The notes beneath the pieces were generated by a model, which saw nothing but the letters and a program-made list of their open reading frames with translations, did no database searches and had not been told where the DNA came from. The translations under genes were made by a program, and so were the position numbers. DNA of 64,000 nt from JAHCHG01 sp965214585 (GTDB lineage: Bacteria > Acidobacteriota > Blastocatellia > Pyrinomonadales > Pyrinomonadaceae), in contig OZ243957.1 of assembly GCA_965214585.1 (NCBI GenBank), positions 2,666,001-2,730,000 of the forward strand, read 5' to 3'. Below, piece by piece: positions 50,329-59,143 of this stretch (the first letter of the stretch is position 1; each line of letters begins with the position of its first letter).

Positions 50329-51342
50329 TTAGGCGACAGTTCCGCCGCAGCTTGAACCAGAACCTGCGGTGCAGCCGAAACAATGTGCGCCGATCATAAT
50401 TTCGCGGCTCGAAAAAGTTTCGGGCGAAAAATCGTGAATCGTCTGCCCGACATCTTTTGACACGGGCATTTCAAGCATCTGGTTAAAATCGCAGTCGAAC
50501 AGATTTCCGAGCCAATCAACATTTAAAGTATTGCGGCACATCAAACCCGAAACCGTCGAAGGATTAAACGCATTGACGAGTTTCTGCATATAAGATTTTT
50601 CGTTTCCCGAACGGCGCAGCCAATCGAGATAACGCGCAATCGGCATATTTGTAATTGTATATAAATTGTTGAAAACAATATCGTAACGCTCTTTCAGTTC
50701 GCGCTTAAAGTCCGCTTCAATTTGCGTTTGTTCGGGCGGCAGAAACGCGCCGACGGGATTATAAACCAAATTCAAAATCAACTTTTCATCAATTCCATAA
50801 CCGACGGCATTTAATTTTTTTAAGCCTTCAACCGATTTATCAAAAACGCCGTCGCCGCGTTGCGCGTCGGTTTGCTGCTGCAAAAAATACGGCATAGACG
50901 AAACGACTTCAACTTGGTTTTCCGCGAAAAATTCGGGCAAATCCTCAAAACCTTCTTCAAACATCACGGTCAAATTGTGTCTGACAATAATTTTCGCGCC
51001 TGTTTTTCCGGCTTCCTTTACAAAATAACGAAAATCGGGAATCAGTTCCGGCGCACCGCCCGTAATGTCGAGCGTCGGAATTTCGTATTTCCGCAAAACT
51101 TCCAGACACGCATCAATCGTGTCGCGTTTTATAATTTCCGTCCTCGTCGGCGAAGCGTCAACGTGACAATGTTTACACGCCTGATTGCAAAGTTTGCCGA
51201 CATTGATCTGCAAAATTTCGACTTCGCTTGAACGCAGATCGAGATTGTTTTCCGTGAGTTTTTCTTCAAACGAAACGGGCGAGGCGGGAAAAGCGGATTT
51301 CCCGTCGCGTCTTGTAATTTGGATTTGTGCGGTTGTTGTCAT
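50329..51342 (-). CDS. arsS: Arsenosugar biosynthesis radical SAM protein ArsS
   Basis: The 337-residue radical SAM enzyme has the cluster motif NVGKLCNQACKHCHVDASP (Cys52, Cys56, Cys59). Other family segments are ITGGAPELIPDFRYF and the C-terminal CFGCTAGSGSSCGG, the tail typical of ArsS. In cyanobacteria ArsS works after arsenite methylation to attach the 5'-deoxyadenosyl group to dimethylarsenic, the first arsenosugar step. No arsM-like gene is visible in the window. It shares the region with two other arsenosugar-associated genes. Confidence 0.93.
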   Translation of the reverse strand: MTTTAQIQITRRDGKSAFPASPVSFEEKLTENNLDLRSSEVEILQINVGKLCNQACKHCHVDASPTRTEIIKRDTIDACLEVLRKYEIPTLDITGGAPELIPDFRYFVKEAGKTGAKIIVRHNLTVMFEEGFEDLPEFFAENQVEVVSSMPYFLQQQTDAQRGDGVFDKSVEGLKKLNAVGYGIDEKLILNLVYNPVGAFLPPEQTQIEADFKRELKERYDIVFNNLYTITNMPIARYLDWLRRSGNEKSYMQKLVNAFNPSTVSGLMCRNTLNVDWLGNLFDCDFNQMLEMPVSKDVGQTIHDFSPETFSSREIMIGAHCFGCTAGSGSSCGGTVA

Positions 51343-51443
51343 AAATTTTTTTGCCCACGAAATACACGAAAAATACGAAATAAAATCAAAAGATTTAAAA
51401 TTCTTTTTTTCGTTTCTTTCGCGTATTTTGTAGGCAAATCATC

Positions 51444-51773
51444 CTACATCGAAACCTTATCGTGCGCGTTGTGCGATTGAATGCCGTGAATAAGACTCGC
51501 GCCGCCGCGAATCGCCGAAGCCAAGTGCATCGCTTCGGTCATCTGCTCCATATTCGAGCCGTTTTCCAAACTCGAATTCGTAAATGCTTCGATGCAATAC
51601 GGGCATTGAACCGTAACCGCCACCGCCAAACCGATCAGAGCCTTTTCGCGTTTCGATAACGCGCCTTCTTCCTGACAAGCCCCATACCAAGCCATAAATT
51701 TCTCGAAAAGTTCGGGTTTGTATTTCGCCATTTCGCCGAATCTTCCCAAGTCTTCTTCGTTATAATAGTGCAT
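51444..51773 (-). CDS. Arsenosugar-associated AhpD/carboxymuconolactone decarboxylase-like protein
   Basis: The 109-residue protein is of the AhpD-like fold: TVQCPYCIEAF carries the Cys-x-x-Cys pair (about residues 57-60) and IRGGASLIHGI follows with the His. It matches the small peroxidase-like proteins that accompany arsS. It reads toward arsS, which lies 101 bp downstream of its own start-to-stop span on the same strand, so they may be one transcript. A redox or scavenging role in arsenic handling is inferred. Confidence 0.85.
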   Translation of the reverse strand: MHYYNEEDLGRFGEMAKYKPELFEKFMAWYGACQEEGALSKREKALIGLAVAVTVQCPYCIEAFTNSSLENGSNMEQMTEAMHLASAIRGGASLIHGIQSHNAHDKVSM

Positions 51774-51776
51774 ATT

Positions 51777-52268
51777 TTATCTCGTAATTTCCTGCGGAGT
51801 TATTCCCGGTTTATCCGTCCACGGAAAAGTTTTAAATGTTTTCCCGCTGCAATTTTGAGGCACAAAAACTATGTCATCTTTTTGCAATTTAATATCAGGC
51901 GCATCGCCGTTTCCTATATTTTTAAGATTTACAAGCAAGATTTCTCTCAGCGTTTCAGAGTTGTTTTTTTTGGAATTTCTCAAAACGAAAATTTGTCCTT
52001 GTGCCGCATTTTTGGATAATCCGCCCGCCATTGCAACGGATTGGGTCAGCGTTATGTTCTCCTTATCGTTATTGATAAACGTCTGCTCAAACACTTTTCC
52101 GATTAAAAGAACTTTAACTTTACCAAAAGTTTTTCTCGCTTTATCCAGAATCACACTATTTTGTTCGGCGCACGTTATGATTTTATCTTTTTCGATTTGC
52201 GCGGTTACGCTCAGAGCCAAAAAGGATAAAACAAATAAAACACATATATTTCGTTTAATAGATTTCAT
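51777..52268 (-). CDS. Exported SLBB-like/polysaccharide export-related protein
   Basis: A signal peptide (to about TAQ, residue 24) precedes a 140-residue domain. The part ITLTQSVAMAGGLSKNAAQG ... DIKLQKDDIVFVPQN resembles the SLBB ligand-binding repeat of Wza-type polysaccharide export proteins. The N-terminal PES part of Wza is missing. It sits 3 bp from the AhpD-like gene and is probably transcribed with the arsS group. Its role there is unclear. Confidence 0.7.
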   Translation of the reverse strand: MKSIKRNICVLFVLSFLALSVTAQIEKDKIITCAEQNSVILDKARKTFGKVKVLLIGKVFEQTFINNDKENITLTQSVAMAGGLSKNAAQGQIFVLRNSKKNNSETLREILLVNLKNIGNGDAPDIKLQKDDIVFVPQNCSGKTFKTFPWTDKPGITPQEITR

Positions 52269-52488
52269 TTTTTGTTTTTCGGGAGCGCAAGCAGAGATGC
52301 TTACACTCCTGTTAAATTACATAGATGCTTTAGTTAAGTCTTTTATACAGCAACGCGTAAAAGCAATTTTCAAATTTCAACCGCGCACGGCGTTTTCAAC
52401 ATCTAAATCATAAGGCATAATAATTTTTAAAAAGTTCTCCCCAAGTGGTTTTATCAAAAATACCGAAAGTTTGCTAAATTATTCCGAG

Positions 52489-53142
52489 ATGAAAAAAGCA
52501 ATCGTTATAATGGCAAAATTTCCCGAAGCCGGACGGGTAAAAACCCGCTTGCAGCCGTTTTTATCAAGAGAGCAATCCGCCGAAATTGCGTCGGCATTTT
52601 TGCAGGACGCTGAAAATAAAGCGAAAAGCGTGTGCGAAAATCTGATAATCGCATTTTCTCCGCCCGAACGAAAAGCAAATTTCAAATCTATCTTACAACA
52701 CGAAAATATACTTATCGAACAGGCGGGCGCAGATTTAGGCGAACGGATGTTTTATGCGTTCAAGTTCGCTTTTTTCAATGATTTAGATTGGGTTGTGATG
52801 ATCGGCACGGACAGTCCGACTTGTCCGACGGAATTTATCGAAAAGGCGTTTGAATCATTGAAAAATTCCGACGCGGTTTTGGGCGAATCTCAAGACGGCG
52901 GATATTATCTGATCGGTTTGAAAATTTTGAAAAGAGAGATTTTTGAAAATGTCGAATGGAGTTCGGAGAAAACTTTTGAACAAACGAGGCATAATATTGA
53001 AAATCTCGATTTGAAATTGTCGCTTTTGCCGAAATGGTATGACGTGGATTTTCCCGAAGATTTGGCAAGACTGAGAAAGGAATTAAACAAAAATCCCGAA
53101 CTCGCCGCGAAAACTGCGAAATGGTTAAAGGAAAATGAATAA
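52489..53142 (+). CDS. TIGR04282-type arsenosugar glycosyltransferase
   Basis: The 217-residue protein (start at MKKAIVIMAKFPEAG; the frame opens at 52471) is a nucleotidyl/glycosyltransferase-like enzyme. GRVKTRLQPFLS is the N-terminal signature, MIGTDSPTCP the metal-binding acidic motif, and SQDGGYYLIGL the next one. This family is named TIGR04282 and commonly accompanies arsS. It may add the sugar part of the arsenosugar. It is divergent from the arsS group, so the three genes are a cluster but not one operon. Confidence 0.88.
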   Translation: MKKAIVIMAKFPEAGRVKTRLQPFLSREQSAEIASAFLQDAENKAKSVCENLIIAFSPPERKANFKSILQHENILIEQAGADLGERMFYAFKFAFFNDLDWVVMIGTDSPTCPTEFIEKAFESLKNSDAVLGESQDGGYYLIGLKILKREIFENVEWSSEKTFEQTRHNIENLDLKLSLLPKWYDVDFPEDLARLRKELNKNPELAAKTAKWLKENE

Positions 53143-53485
53143 AATCAATTACAACAATAAAAAATTCGCTTCGATTGAAAATTCGGAAACGGGCGAAGTT
53201 TCAGGCGAAACGGTTTTTCATTATCATCAAAAAGACGATTTGGTTTGGGCGGAATATTCAGGCGGCGAAATTGTGTTCGGAACTTTGATTGCAAAAGTTT
53301 CGGCAAACAATTGTCTGGAAATGCGTTATCAGCATATAAATAAAAGCGGCGAATTGATGACGGGAAAATGTTTTTCAACGCCGGAAATTTTAGCCGACGG
53401 CAGAATTCGGCTTTACGAAAAATGGCAATGGACGTGCGCGGATTTCTCAGAGGGCGAGTCTGTTGTTGAAGAAATCGGGAAGTAA
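53135..53485 (+). CDS. Small beta-rich protein (family often labelled N-acetylglutamate synthase)
   Basis: The 116-residue frame overlaps the end of the glycosyltransferase by 8 bp, so the two are translationally coupled. It is beta-rich and aromatic: VWAEYSGGEIVFGTLI, LYEKWQWTCADFSEGES. Proteins of this kind are often annotated as N-acetylglutamate synthase, but I see no acetyltransferase motif, so I would not use that name. The real function is unknown. Confidence 0.72.
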   Translation: MNKINYNNKKFASIENSETGEVSGETVFHYHQKDDLVWAEYSGGEIVFGTLIAKVSANNCLEMRYQHINKSGELMTGKCFSTPEILADGRIRLYEKWQWTCADFSEGESVVEEIGK

Positions 53486-53596
53486 AACGGACTTATATGA
53501 TGTTTCCAATTCTAAATTCTTCATTCGGCATTTTTCATTTTTACTGATAAAAACTTTTCGCTCAACATTTTTCTGCAACAGTGTGTCAGAACTTTT

Positions 53597-53624
53597 GCAC
53601 ACTTACGCGCGTGCGTGTTTCTGC
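53597..53624. repeat. Degenerate single arm H of the inverted-repeat family
   Basis: In the 346-bp gap 53486-53831 this stretch (GCACACTTACGCGCGTGCG, then TGTTTCTGC) resembles the right arm of copy B (CACCCTTACTTCGTGCGG, TTTCTGC) at most positions, and its partner arm is missing. The rest of the gap holds AT-rich sequence and the AAAGGGAAAAAG ribosome binding region of the next gene. Confidence 0.55.
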
Positions 53625-53831
53625 ATCGTATCGAACCTATTTATCGGTAAGCCGTATAATATCTGATAAATTAGTTTCCCGAAAATTCGTATGAACCATT
53701 CTCGAAAAAATGCCCTATATATTATGCCGTAAATTTTGGACGGCTTGCGATTTGACGCGCAACGAATTTGCAGAATTTGTGCATCAAATATGCAAAAGTT
53801 TTCAATTTATAAAAGGGAAAAAGTAATAATA

Positions 53832-55022
53832 ATGACAAAAAAAGCAGTTTATCAATTATCAGCCAGACAGATTTTGTTTTTAGCGTTGGCTTCGGCTTTG
53901 ATTGCCGCCGGGACAATCGCTTTGTTGATTAATTTCGGCAATTTTCGCGCAAACGAAAACGCGGCAAAAGTTACCGCCGCCGCCGAAGAAACTCCGCAGG
54001 GAATTTCAAGTCCGTTGGAGGTAAGCGACGAGCAGAACAGCATCGAGATTTACAAAACGCTTTCGCCGGGCGTGGCGTTTATTACCTCGACGACGTATCA
54101 AAACGATATGTGGGGCGGCGTGCGCGAAGGCGAAGGTTCGGGTTCGGGTTCGGTGATTGACGCGCAAGGGCATATTCTGACAAATTATCACGTTATCGAA
54201 GGAGCGCAGAAATTGAACGTCAGTCTTGGCGGCGACAGGATTTTTCCGGCAAGGGTGATCGGCGGCGATCCCGATACGGATTTGGCTGTAATTAAAATCG
54301 AGCCGCCGAGAGAAGGTTTAACGGTGATTTCGCTTGGCGATTCGGATAATCTTCAGGTCGGGCAGAAAGTTCTGGCAATCGGCAATCCGTTCGGTTTGGA
54401 CAGAACTTTGACGACGGGTGTAATTTCGGGTTTGCAGCGTCCGATTCGCGCCCGCAATGAGCGTCCGATTGAAGGCGCGATTCAAACCGACGCTTCGATC
54501 AATCCGGGAAATTCCGGCGGACCTCTGCTCGATAAATTCGGGCGGATGATCGGCATTAACTCGCAGATTTTATCTCCGGCGGGCGGTTCTGTCGGCGTTG
54601 GTTTTGCGATTCCCGTGAGCATCGCCAAAAGAATTATTCCGCAGCTGATCCAATTCGGCGAAGTGCGCCGCCCGAAACTCGGCGCGAATATGTATTCTAT
54701 TGAAAAACTGCGCCGGCAAGGTGTCAGACTGCCCGTCGAAGAAGGTTTGCTGGTGCGCGATATTTTGCAGGGAAGCGCGGCGGACAGAGCCGGTCTGCGC
54801 GGACTTTCGCGCGGCGGCAGCGGTGTTGTTTTAGGCGACATAATCGTTTCGATTGAGGGCGAAAAAATGAAAGACCTCGACGATCTATACCGTTTTCTCG
54901 ACAAAAAGAAAATCGGCGAAACCGTTCAAACTGAAATTTATCGAAACGGAGAAATTATGAATATTCCCGTTAAACTTCTTCCGCTGCCGTCGCAAACGGC
55001 GGGACCGAGAGGAAGATTTTAA
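53832..55022 (+). CDS. HtrA/DegP-like S1C serine protease with PDZ domain
   Basis: From the ATG at 53832 the protein has 396 residues: a membrane anchor (about 12-32), the trypsin-like domain and one PDZ domain (about 290-390; VRDILQGSAADRAGLRGL, GDIIVSIEGEKM). The catalytic triad is His120 (NYHVIEGA), Asp150 (DTDLAVIKI) and Ser228 (GNSGGPLL). AAAGGGAAAAAG precedes the ATG; the frame opens earlier at 53736 but lacks a ribosome site. It acts on misfolded proteins in the periplasm. Confidence 0.95.
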   Translation: MTKKAVYQLSARQILFLALASALIAAGTIALLINFGNFRANENAAKVTAAAEETPQGISSPLEVSDEQNSIEIYKTLSPGVAFITSTTYQNDMWGGVREGEGSGSGSVIDAQGHILTNYHVIEGAQKLNVSLGGDRIFPARVIGGDPDTDLAVIKIEPPREGLTVISLGDSDNLQVGQKVLAIGNPFGLDRTLTTGVISGLQRPIRARNERPIEGAIQTDASINPGNSGGPLLDKFGRMIGINSQILSPAGGSVGVGFAIPVSIAKRIIPQLIQFGEVRRPKLGANMYSIEKLRRQGVRLPVEEGLLVRDILQGSAADRAGLRGLSRGGSGVVLGDIIVSIEGEKMKDLDDLYRFLDKKKIGETVQTEIYRNGEIMNIPVKLLPLPSQTAGPRGRF

Positions 55023-55092
55023 GGGAAATTCGGTTCGGCGAGTTTTTTTGAAGTCGTGTTCAAATCCTAAGAAGCTGTTTGGAAATTGTATC

Positions 55093-55248
55093 GCCGGCTT
55101 CCAGCCGGCTGTCTTGGTGGCTTCCAGCCGCCAACTTTATCTTTTTTTTCCGAATGTTTGAGTAAATAACGCTCGAATTGGCGGCAAGATGCCGCCAAGA
55201 CTGCCGGCAAGATGCCGGCGTTACGTTCAAGACTGCCGGCGTTACGTT
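55093..55248. repeat. Palindromic repeat element, GCCGGC family, copy 2
   Basis: GCCGGC-TTCCA-GCCGGC (55093-55109) and GGTGGC-TTCCA-GCCGCC on the left pair with GGCGGC-AAGAT-GCCGCC and GCCGGC-AAGAT-GCCGGC (55203-55219) on the right. An additional GACTGCCGGCGTTACG is duplicated at the right end. Same design as 13431-13600. It lies between htrA and a small zinc-ribbon gene. Confidence 0.9.
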
Positions 55249-55281
55249 TTTTCGGAGTTTGCGGGCAGTTTCTTAGATTTT

Positions 55282-55524
55282 ATGAACGAACTGAAAGATT
55301 TTTACAACGACGGTTTCGGCTGGAAATGCAGACATTGCGAGCGCGAACTCGAAAACCTTCGGAAAAATGCCGAGCCTGAGCGTTCGCGTCTGATGAGCGA
55401 GGGCGAAGCGGAAAGCAAAAAACCCGAATTTTCAAATCTCGCCTTGGCAAAATGGGCTGATGCCGCGCAGAGAACTCTGATTTGTCCGCGCTGCGGAATT
55501 ACCGAATTGGCGGATAAATTCTAA
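55282..55524 (+). CDS. Small zinc-ribbon-like protein
   Basis: The 80-residue protein begins at ATG 55282 (MNELKDFYNDGFGWKC); the frame is open further upstream but runs into the palindromic repeat. Two Cys-x2-Cys pairs, WKCRHCERE (about residue 15) and LICPRCGIT (about 69), flank a charged helix and make a zinc ribbon likely. No Shine-Dalgarno sequence is obvious. Partner unknown. Confidence 0.65.
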   Translation: MNELKDFYNDGFGWKCRHCERELENLRKNAEPERSRLMSEGEAESKKPEFSNLALAKWADAAQRTLICPRCGITELADKF

Positions 55525-55629
55525 ATCGCATCCGAAACTTATCAGCCAACTTTTTGGCGGTTGGTATTCATCAATTAATTGAAGCATTTCCGCTTGAAAC
55601 AATTTTATATAAAAAGGGAATTTTCCGAA

Positions 55630-56667
55630 ATGATTAAAAAAATAGTTGTAGTAATTATCGCGCTCGCCTTTGTCTTGACGGCTTTGGGCGCGGCGTTTTC
55701 CAAAACCAAAACCGATAATTCGCAGGCGGCGCAGCTTGCCGCGATTCTGCCCGAATCCGACGGCGTGGTTTTGATGGATTCAAAGAGATTTTTCAGCGAT
55801 GCGCTGCCGCAGGTTTTGTCCGCAAATCAGCCGAAACTCGATAAAATTTTGAGCGAAGTTGATAAAATCAAAGACAAGACCGGAATTGATCTGAGAAAAT
55901 TCGAGCAGATCGCCATCGGTATAAAAATGAAAAGAGTCGGCGCAAAAGAGATTGATTTTAAGCCGGTTATCTTAGCCCGCGGAGATTATAACGCCGCCGC
56001 TTTGGTTGCCGTCGCCAAACTCGCTTCAAACGGGAAATACAAAACCGAACAAATCGGCGAGCGCACGATTTATATTTTCTCGGCAAAGGAAGTTGCCGAC
56101 GATAACAAACCTAAAACAAATAATTCGTGGTTGGATAAATTTATCAAGCGCACGATCAACGGTTTTTCCGACGACATCGCCGTTAGCAGTTTTGACAACA
56201 ATACTTTAGCCATCGGCACAACCGAACGCGTGCGCGAAACTCTGCAATCGAAAACGCGCGTCAACGGCGAATTGCTCAATCTCGTTTACCGCAAACAAAA
56301 TGCCGTGATGAGCTTCGGCGCGAATTTGCCGAACGGAATGTCTGATTTTGTAAATCTGGGCAACGACGAACTCGGAAAAAATATTGATTCGATTCGTCAG
56401 GTTCACGGTTCGATGAACGTCAACGGCGCGGACGCGATGGTTTCGGTAATTGCAAAAACTCAGAAAGCGCAGCAGGCAAAAGGCTTGTATGAAACGATGA
56501 TCGGTTTGCAGATGCTCGGCAAAACGCTGATCGGCAATAACAGCGCGGACAAGAGAGTTTATACGAGAATGGTCGAAAACGCGAAAATCACCAATGAAGG
56601 AAGCGAAGTGATCTTCGATTTAGCAGTTCCGCAAGGTGATATAGACATTTTGATCGGAAAAAAGTAA
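55630..56667 (+). CDS. Hypothetical exported or membrane-anchored protein
   Basis: Start at 55630 (MIKKIVVVIIALAFVLTALG), a signal peptide or anchor, with AAAAGGGAA about 16 nt upstream. The mature 320 residues are beta/alpha mixed: LPESDGVVLMDSKRFFSDAL, FEQIAIGIKMKRVG, VIFDLAVPQGDIDIL. The arrangement resembles substrate-binding-like hypothetical proteins of Acidobacteriota, but I do not recognise a named family. It probably acts in the periplasm. No operon partner is clear. Confidence 0.75.
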   Translation: MIKKIVVVIIALAFVLTALGAAFSKTKTDNSQAAQLAAILPESDGVVLMDSKRFFSDALPQVLSANQPKLDKILSEVDKIKDKTGIDLRKFEQIAIGIKMKRVGAKEIDFKPVILARGDYNAAALVAVAKLASNGKYKTEQIGERTIYIFSAKEVADDNKPKTNNSWLDKFIKRTINGFSDDIAVSSFDNNTLAIGTTERVRETLQSKTRVNGELLNLVYRKQNAVMSFGANLPNGMSDFVNLGNDELGKNIDSIRQVHGSMNVNGADAMVSVIAKTQKAQQAKGLYETMIGLQMLGKTLIGNNSADKRVYTRMVENAKITNEGSEVIFDLAVPQGDIDILIGKK

Positions 56668-56787
56668 TATCTGAATATATTTCTCCTCCTATTTTTCGGG
56701 CTGTCGGAAGCATCATCCGCCAGTCCGTTTTTTTAGAATGGACGAACGGCTGATTGTTTACCAAATATTTTTCGTGAAATTAATCTG

Positions 56788-58389
56788 ATGAAAAAGAAAC
56801 TGAATCAAATAAAACTCGCCGGATTTTTGAGCATTGCGTTTTTGTTATGCGGAATCGGTGCGGCGGCGCAGGAAACGAACCGGACGAGAGTTTCGCCGCG
56901 TCCGACACCGCCGACGGAAGCGACACCGCAGCCGACTGTTTCGCCGACACCTTTTCCAACGCCCGTTCCGATTCAGACGGCGGCTGATCTGCAATCGCGC
57001 ATCCTAAGTTCGCTGCAACAAGCTGATTTGCGGCGCGGACACGTCGGCGTAAAGATAGTTTCGCTCGATTCGGGCAGAACCTTTTTTGAGCAAAATTCCG
57101 AAAAATATTTTATGCCCGCGTCGAATATGAAGGTTTTTACCGTAGCGGCGGCTTTGCAGAAACTTTCGCCGAATTTCCGGTTTGCAACAAGCGTTTACGC
57201 TGATGAATTGCCCGATTCAAACGGAACGATTCGCGGCGACCTTTCCGTTTTCGGGCGCGGCGATATTACGATTTCCTCTTCGTTTAACGACGGCGATTAT
57301 TTTAAGGGGTTAGACGAATTAGCCGAAAAAATTGTCGGCGCGGGCGTTAAAAAAATCGAGGGCAGTCTGATCGGCGATGAAAGTTATTTTACGGGAAACG
57401 CGATCCCGGACGGTTGGGAATGGGACGATTTGCAATGGTATTACGGTGCGGAAATTTCTGCTTTGAGCGTAAACGATAATGCGGTGGATTTGTCCGTTAA
57501 ACCCGGCTCTAACGAAGGTGCGCCGTGCGCCGTGCAGATTCTGCCCGTAAATAAATTCGTGCGGACGATCAATACTTGCAAAACTTCTTCGGCGCGACAA
57601 AAGCGCGAATTGAAAATTCACAAAAGGCTCGATCAGAATATAATCGAAATCAGCGGAACGATGCCGGCGGGCGACACGGGTTTTTCCGGTTACGTCAGCG
57701 TTACGCATCCGGCGGATGTTTTTATCGAACTGCTCCGGCAGAGGCTCGAAGCAAAAGGCGTAACGATCACCGGACAAAGCCGCGTGGCTAAGACAATTAA
57801 ACAAAATACCAGCGCGAAAATCGAAATTGCCAAACTCGAATCAACGCCTCTCAGCATTATTGCGGCGAAAACTCTGAAACCGAGCCAGAATCTTTACACG
57901 GAAACTCTGCTCTGGACGCTCGGCGAGGAGTTGGGCGCGAAAGATACGAACTCGAAAAGCGTGGAAAAAGGAGTTTCCGTCGTGCAGAATTTTCTGCGCG
58001 AAATCGGCGTTCCGTCGGACAGCGTTATACAATATGACGGTTCGGGGCTTTCCAGACATAATCTGGTAACGCCCGCCGCCGTTGTCGCCGTTTATACATA
58101 TATGTCAAAAAGTCCTTACGCCGCCGTTTGGGAAAACGCGCAGACCGTCGGCGGCATTGACGGAACTTTGAAAAATCGCTTTAAGCAGACGAATGCCGAG
58201 GGAAATGTGCGCGGAAAAACCGGCACGATTGATCAGGTTTCGAGCCTTTCCGGTTATGTTACTTCGGCTTCCGGCGAAAAATTCGTTTTTTCGATCATCG
58301 TCAACGGCGTGAACAGTTTAGCCGTTCGCAAGGACACGATTGATAAGATAGTCGTCGCGCTGGCGGATTTTAACGGGAAAACAAATTAA
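56788..58389 (+). CDS. dacB: D-alanyl-D-alanine carboxypeptidase/endopeptidase (S13, DacB-like)
   Basis: A signal peptide (to about residue 28) and a Thr/Pro-rich linker (SPRPTPPTEATPQPTV) precede the penicillin-binding fold. The active site is Ser112-x-x-Lys115 (PASNMKVFT), with the S-x-N-like motif in SALSVNDNAV and the Lys-Thr-Gly triad with Lys477 (GKTGTIDQVS). The large insertion between about 130 and 330 is typical of the S13 family. It trims or cleaves peptidoglycan peptides in the periplasm. Confidence 0.93.
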   Translation: MKKKLNQIKLAGFLSIAFLLCGIGAAAQETNRTRVSPRPTPPTEATPQPTVSPTPFPTPVPIQTAADLQSRILSSLQQADLRRGHVGVKIVSLDSGRTFFEQNSEKYFMPASNMKVFTVAAALQKLSPNFRFATSVYADELPDSNGTIRGDLSVFGRGDITISSSFNDGDYFKGLDELAEKIVGAGVKKIEGSLIGDESYFTGNAIPDGWEWDDLQWYYGAEISALSVNDNAVDLSVKPGSNEGAPCAVQILPVNKFVRTINTCKTSSARQKRELKIHKRLDQNIIEISGTMPAGDTGFSGYVSVTHPADVFIELLRQRLEAKGVTITGQSRVAKTIKQNTSAKIEIAKLESTPLSIIAAKTLKPSQNLYTETLLWTLGEELGAKDTNSKSVEKGVSVVQNFLREIGVPSDSVIQYDGSGLSRHNLVTPAAVVAVYTYMSKSPYAAVWENAQTVGGIDGTLKNRFKQTNAEGNVRGKTGTIDQVSSLSGYVTSASGEKFVFSIIVNGVNSLAVRKDTIDKIVVALADFNGKTN

Positions 58390-58551
58390 CCGGACAAATT
58401 GCTTGCAAAGCCGTTTTTGTCGAAATCCGGTTAAAATATTTGGATATTCCGGGAAATTCGAGTATAATTTCACATCGCACAAAAGGATTTTTATATAGAA
58501 ATCACGCTTCAGCAATTTTGGAAAGTGTTATTTTCATTTCCTTGTTTTAAT

Positions 58552-58848
58552 GGCTCTTTGACAATTAGTGGTTAAGTTTTATTGAATTTTTTCCCGCGTC
58601 GCGGGCGGCGATCAACATTATAGCAGATGTGGTGTAGGCGGTTTTCGCCGAAATTATATGTTGTTATCATATATCAATCGCTCGTTGAAAGTGAGCAGCA
58701 ATTTTTCTACATAACTTGTTCATCGCCTTCAGCGACGGAGTTTTTGATTCGTCCGACCTAGCGATTCTCGCTAGGCTGTAATGTTGGTCGCCGTCGGCGA
58801 CAGGAATACTAACTGAAAAAAATCTCTACCACTAATTGTCAAAGAGCC
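58552..58848. repeat. 297-bp segment bounded by perfect 21-nt inverted repeats
   Basis: This lies in the 754-bp gap 58390-59143. GGCTCTTTGACAATTAGTGG and one further base (58552-58572) recur as the exact complement at 58828-58848. Inside are a CTAGCGA-TTC-TCGCTAG hairpin (58758-58774), TCGC-CTTCA-GCGA (58724-58736) and GTCGCC-GTC-GGCGAC (58787-58801). No ORF is convincing. It looks like a MITE or a structured RNA region. Confidence 0.85.
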
Positions 58849-59143
58849 GTTTTGATTAATAAGAAAAAAATTTGAAGTTTTTCTGAAAGTCGGAGTTGAT
58901 TAAACATTTTTTATCAATGCCAGCGAAAGTTGGACGGGTTTTTACAAGTGCGAAAAAGTATTGCCGCCCGGTTTGTTTGAAAATATACGAAGTTTTCCTG
59001 AGATTCTGATAAAAGATTTGCCTCTTTTGTCTAAACTAAAGAAAATGTGCTTTAACGAGAATCCAAGCGGTCATTGCCCCGACTGCCTGATTTTTCGGGT
59101 GAAGCGTAAAATATTTTCCGGGAAGAAATATATTTATATTAAG

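Noticed and set aside
53135..53485. N-acetylglutamate synthase as the name of the 116-residue protein
   Set aside because: No acetyltransferase signature is present, and the context is an arsenosugar gene rather than arginine synthesis.
53736..53831. 32-codon upstream extension of the HtrA-like gene
   Set aside because: The segment has no Shine-Dalgarno sequence, while AAAGGGAAAAAG stands before the ATG at 53832, which opens directly into the membrane anchor.
58540..58860. Possible CRISPR leader or array, suggested by CTTTGACAATT-like sequence
   Set aside because: There are no regularly spaced direct repeats or spacers, and no cas genes nearby; the sequence is the terminal inverted repeat of the 297-bp block.
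58961..59143. N-terminal extension of the TPR lipoprotein (61 codons)
   Set aside because: The lipoprotein signal and lipobox begin at residue 62 of that frame, and an extension before a signal peptide would be unusual.
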